Part shown: piece after piece, positions 35,455 through 38,794 of the stretch
How positions within the stretch are numbered: the stretch's first letter is position 1
Layout of the letters: every line of letters starts with the position of its first letter
Assembly (NCBI RefSeq): GCF_001904745.1
Contig: NZ_MRCD01000086.1
Location: 1-38,794, forward strand
Direction: 5' to 3'
From: Calothrix sp. HK-06
Lineage (GTDB): Bacteria > Cyanobacteriota > Cyanobacteriia > Cyanobacteriales > Nostocaceae
Length of the DNA stretch: 38,794 bases
Notes under the pieces: model-generated
What the model saw: only the letters and a program-made list of their open reading frames with translations
What the model was told of the DNA's origin: nothing
Database searches by the model: none
Program-made: the position numbers and the translations under genes

Positions 35455-35601
35455 ATGTTTAAGCAGCGCGCCCGTTGTACAATTAAAGTAGTAGAACAGA
35501 TGCGCTTGTACTTAAAACTGGCAGCCGAGTCAGAAAATATTGGCTACCAACCCTACAAAGAGCCACAAGACATCGTTTTAACACAAGCACTACTTAATTG
35601 A
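35455..35601 (+). CDS. Possible small protein, unrecognised
   Basis: 48 codons from an ATG at 35455 (MFKQRARCTIKVVEQMRLYLKL), ending PYKEPQDIVLTQALLN. The frame is open further upstream (ATG at 35374), but that part (FKHIVANFASTLHVELF) looks untypical. The charged, helical C-terminal half looks more protein-like than noise. No family recognised. It lies 73 bp before the helicase gene on the same strand. Confidence 0.35.
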   Translation: MFKQRARCTIKVVEQMRLYLKLAAESENIGYQPYKEPQDIVLTQALLN

Positions 35602-35674
35602 TGACAAGCTATAATTAAAAATCTACGTCGCGCAGTGAACCAAATATTATTTAGTAATTATTAGTGTCTGGCAG

Positions 35675-38600
35675 ATGGCAATATTACACGGAACTTGGTT
35701 ATATAAAAGTCAAAATAGTTGTTTATTTATTTGGGGTGAAACTTGGCGAGTCCAAGAATCAATATCTACTCAAGTGGGAGATGATATATTATTGAATCCG
35801 CTCTTCATGGCGCCTGAAGAGCTATTGAAATGGATGCAAACTCTTGGAGTGACGCTGCCAAAATCATTATACCCAGTAAATATTGAGCAAAACAAAACTT
35901 CAGGGCGCCTACGAAGTAAAGCAACAGCGACAGTAGAAATAACCTTACCCAGTAGCGAGGAAATCATTGCCTTACCAACTCATATAACAGAAGGCTCAAA
36001 CAAATATACATTTGAAATATCGGTACTACACTCCTCTTCAATAGGTGATACGCTTGATACTCAAACAGTACAACTACAACCTTGGCGAATAGAAGGATTT
36101 TGCCTAGAACCAGCAGATACTATCAAATTTCTGGCATCCCTACCTTTACATGTTGAAACAGGCGCCTCTCTAAAAAGTTACTACTTAGGAGGAGACTTAC
36201 GATTTTGGTCACAAATCGCACGTTGGAGTTTAGATTTAATCTCACGGTGCAAATTTTTACCTAGTATAGACCAATCTAATAGTTCTTTTGTTTCTAGGTG
36301 GCAAGCACTTTTAGATAGCGCAATTGATACATCGCGATTAGAAAAATTTTCGCAACAAATGCCCCTCGCTTGTAGAACATACCAAGACGATGGCAATAGA
36401 GACGTGATTAATCCCTGCGGGAAAACCTCCGGTTTACACGTCTCTACAATTATTCCTATTGAACCGCAAAAAATATTACTGGACTTTCTAAATACGATTA
36501 TTGATACTCAAGTCCGAGGGATGGTAAGTCCTTTGGGTGCAGCAGAAGCTCGTTTAATAGCAGGTTTACCTTTACCAGTACGGCAATGGTTACAAGGATT
36601 AACACCTTTTCCCTCATCAAATCAAAATAGTGCAACTGCCTCAGAAATGGAGCGTGTACAAGCTGCACTCAAAGCCTGGAAAATGCCCTTAGAATATCAG
36701 TTAGCTGGCAAAACGCTATTTAGGACGTGTTTTGAACTGCGTTCTCCTGAATCTGGGGAAACAGAGTGGAGTTTAGCGTATTTTTTGCAAGCAACCGATG
36801 ATACTGGGTTTTTAATTGACGCAGCAACAATTTGGCAACATCCAGTTGAAAGCTTTACATATCAAAATCGTAATATTGAACAGCCGCAAGAAACATTTTT
36901 ACGCGGTTTAGGATTGGCTTCGCGGTTATATCCACATCTTGCCGAAAATCTTGATAACGAGGCACCCACATCTTGCCCTATCACCCCAATGCAAGCGTAT
37001 GAGTTTATTAAAGCTGTAGCTTGGCGTTTTGAAGATAGCGGTTTAGGAGTAATATTACCACCAAGTTTGGCAAACCGCGAAGGCTGGGCAAACCGCTTAG
37101 GATTAAAAATAACTGCCCAAACACTTCAACAGCCAGGGCGCCTCAACTTAAAATCATTATTAAATTTTGAATGGCAGTTAGCAATTGGTGGACAAACTAT
37201 TTCCAAAGCTGAATTCGATAAGCTAGTGGCATTAAATAGCCCATTGGTGGAAATTAACGGCGAATGGGTAGAGCTGCGTCCGAATGATATAAAAACAGCG
37301 CAAAACTTTTTTGCTTCTCGAAAAGAGCAAATGTCCTTATCACTAGAAGACGCACTGCGTTTAAGTAGTGGTGATACTCAGACAATAGAAAAACTACCAG
37401 TAGTCAGCTTTGAAGCTTCAGGCGCCTTACAAGAATTAGTAACAGCCTTAACTAATAATAAAGCTATTGCCCCATTACCTACACCCAAAGAGTTTAAAGG
37501 AGAATTACGTCCCTATCAAGAACGCGGTGTTGCTTGGTTAGCTTTTCTCGAACGTTGGGGTTTAGGCGCCTGTCTTGCAGACGACATGGGACTCGGTAAA
37601 ACCATAGAGTTCATTGCTTTTTTATTACATCTCAAAGAACAACAAACACTAGAAAAACCAACTCTACTTGTTTGCCCAACTTCAGTACTAGGAAACTGGG
37701 AGCGTGAATTTAAGAAATTTGCTCCAACTTTAAAGGTTTTACAATATCACGGTGATAAGCGTCCAAAAGGAAAACAATTTGAAACAGCAATTAAAAAGCA
37801 TGATGTGCTAATTACCAGCTACTCATTAATTCATCGCGATTTAAAATTACTACAAACCGTAGAGTGGCAAATTGTAGTATTAGACGAAGCACAAAATATT
37901 AAAAATTCCGATGCCAAACAATCACAGGTAGTACGACAACTAGAAACAACTTTCCGTATTGCTTTAACGGGAACACCTGTAGAAAACCGTTTGCAAGAGC
38001 TTTGGTCAATTTTAGATTTTCTCAACCCAGGATATTTAGGCAATAAACAATTTTTCCAGCGACGCTTTGCAGCACCCGTGGAAAAATACGGTGACACTTC
38101 ATCTCTGGGTCAATTGCGCTCTTTAGTACAACCGTTTATATTACGGCGCCTGAAAACAGACCGTGAAATCATCCAAGATTTGCCAGAAAAGCAAGAAATG
38201 ACCGTCTTCTGCGGACTATCTTCTGAACAAGCGAAGTTATATCAACAAGTAGTAGAAGAATCTTTAGCACAAATTGACGATGCCGAAGGTGTGCAGCGAC
38301 GCGGTATGATTTTGGCACTACTCGTCAAACTCAAACAAGTTTGTAATCACCCTGCTCAATACCTAAAGCAAAACTCAATAAATATTAAAGACTCAGGCAA
38401 ACTACAAAGATTAGACGAAATGTTAGATGTTGCCTTAGCAGAAGGAGATAGAGCATTAATATTTACGCAATTTGCCGAGTGGGGTAAATTACTTCAACCG
38501 CACTTAGAAAAAGAGCTAGGACGCGAAATATTCTTTTTGTACGGTAGTACTAGCACAAAACAGCGCGAAGAAATGATAGATCGTTTCCAAAACGATCCCC

Positions 38601-38746
38601 AAGGACCACCAGTAATGATTTTGTCTTTAAAAGCGGGAGGTGTTGGTTTGAACTTAACGCGCGCAAATCATGTATTCCACTTTGATAGATGGTGGAACCC
38701 TGCTGTAGAAAACCAAGCAACCGACCGCGTATTTAGAATTTATTAA
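35675..38746 (+). CDS. SNF2-family DEAD/DEAH helicase, truncated in motif VI
   Basis: 1023 residues to a TAA at 38744-38746. The N-terminal 600 residues include a DUF3670-type region; the SNF2 ATPase core begins near residue 605 (LRPYQERGVAWL) with Walker A DDMGLGKT (about 635-642), motif II DEAQN (about 735), LTGTPVENR, RRLKTDREI, and the second RecA domain (ALIFTQFAEW, LKAGGVGLNLTRANHVFHFDRWWNPAVENQATDRVFRI). The family continues RIGQ and about 60 more residues, but here RI is followed by Tyr and stop. Motif VI arginines are present, the C-terminal tail is lost, so an insertion or rearrangement at about 38740 is likely. Residues about 241-258 come from an in-frame dispersed repeat. It is an ATP-driven DNA translocase of unknown cellular role. 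Confidence 0.88.
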   Translation: MAILHGTWLYKSQNSCLFIWGETWRVQESISTQVGDDILLNPLFMAPEELLKWMQTLGVTLPKSLYPVNIEQNKTSGRLRSKATATVEITLPSSEEIIALPTHITEGSNKYTFEISVLHSSSIGDTLDTQTVQLQPWRIEGFCLEPADTIKFLASLPLHVETGASLKSYYLGGDLRFWSQIARWSLDLISRCKFLPSIDQSNSSFVSRWQALLDSAIDTSRLEKFSQQMPLACRTYQDDGNRDVINPCGKTSGLHVSTIIPIEPQKILLDFLNTIIDTQVRGMVSPLGAAEARLIAGLPLPVRQWLQGLTPFPSSNQNSATASEMERVQAALKAWKMPLEYQLAGKTLFRTCFELRSPESGETEWSLAYFLQATDDTGFLIDAATIWQHPVESFTYQNRNIEQPQETFLRGLGLASRLYPHLAENLDNEAPTSCPITPMQAYEFIKAVAWRFEDSGLGVILPPSLANREGWANRLGLKITAQTLQQPGRLNLKSLLNFEWQLAIGGQTISKAEFDKLVALNSPLVEINGEWVELRPNDIKTAQNFFASRKEQMSLSLEDALRLSSGDTQTIEKLPVVSFEASGALQELVTALTNNKAIAPLPTPKEFKGELRPYQERGVAWLAFLERWGLGACLADDMGLGKTIEFIAFLLHLKEQQTLEKPTLLVCPTSVLGNWEREFKKFAPTLKVLQYHGDKRPKGKQFETAIKKHDVLITSYSLIHRDLKLLQTVEWQIVVLDEAQNIKNSDAKQSQVVRQLETTFRIALTGTPVENRLQELWSILDFLNPGYLGNKQFFQRRFAAPVEKYGDTSSLGQLRSLVQPFILRRLKTDREIIQDLPEKQEMTVFCGLSSEQAKLYQQVVEESLAQIDDAEGVQRRGMILALLVKLKQVCNHPAQYLKQNSINIKDSGKLQRLDEMLDVALAEGDRALIFTQFAEWGKLLQPHLEKELGREIFFLYGSTSTKQREEMIDRFQNDPQGPPVMILSLKAGGVGLNLTRANHVFHFDRWWNPAVENQATDRVFRIY
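36397..36446. repeat. Dispersed palindromic repeat inserted in frame in the helicase gene
   Basis: TAGAGACGTG (36397-36406) and CACGTCTCTA (36437-36446) are perfect inverse copies around a 30-bp centre containing CCCTGCGGG. The arms match those of the intergenic repeats at 11131-11161 and 14003-14032. It adds about 17 codons without breaking the frame. Confidence 0.65.
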
Positions 38747-38794
38747 TTCATCAGGATGAGACATAAGACTAAACTTACTTGTATGATTTACCAA

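Overview
The window is cyanobacterial, most likely from a filamentous nitrogen-regulated (Nostocales-like) lineage. It carries a textbook NtcA, cyanobacteria-restricted families (DUF3084, DUF3146, DOMON-like, DUF3670-type SNF2 helicase), and many small palindromic and short-tandem repeats. Base composition is roughly 40% GC by eye. The sequence GGCGCC occurs about 55 times (hand count, roughly one per 700 bases, against about 2.5 expected), while the usual cyanobacterial HIP1 octamer GCGATCGC was not seen. GGCGCC looks like this genome's substitute highly iterated palindrome.

Layout. 1-4200: tail of an unknown gene, a NahK-like sugar kinase, a DOMON-like protein, then a solitary C5-cytosine DNA methyltransferase divergent from an unrecognised protein with an internal repeat. 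4250-10019 (minus strand): the downstream end of a surface-polysaccharide cluster, transcribed as glycosyltransferase, Wzt-type ABC ATPase, cupin, DegT/DnrJ aminotransferase, TIGR04325-type methyltransferase and class I methyltransferase, with 2-bp gaps or 4-bp ATGA overlaps at the end. 10020-11221: mostly non-coding, with a frameshifted ParM/StbA-like remnant. 11222-11959: cysH with iron-sulfur cysteines.

12317-16112 is the most unusual stretch. It holds a divergent MetK paralogue that lacks several methionine-site residues, a DUF5132 small protein with a one-base frameshift, and a P2-type cation ATPase-like protein. The ATPase ORF is uninterrupted, but its phosphorylation Asp, TGES glutamate, TGD and GDGxND motifs are all altered and its nucleotide-binding domain is deleted. 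Membrane ion-site motifs (PEGLP, NLATDG) are intact, which suggests a pseudo-pump or a gene decaying without stop codons.

16428-19906 carries an SRPBCC protein, then an RnfD-like membrane protein, a secreted DUF2330 protein and a sigma-70-family factor. After a gene-poor 860-bp gap come pyrC, lepB, a NADAR hydrolase, DUF2243, an alpha/beta hydrolase and a YqhA-family protein. 25840-35236 is a core block: hisB and fabI (minus), ntcA with a perfect GTA-N8-TAC box, DUF3084, a YqgF/RuvC-like nuclease, DUF3146, a PrsW-type intramembrane protease with a duplicated N-terminal domain, and pnp. The window ends in an SNF2 helicase that carries a dispersed palindromic repeat in frame and stops abruptly inside helicase motif VI.

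No rRNA, tRNA, CRISPR array or recognisable transposase was found. Functional calls are from motifs and family resemblance read by eye; no database search was run.
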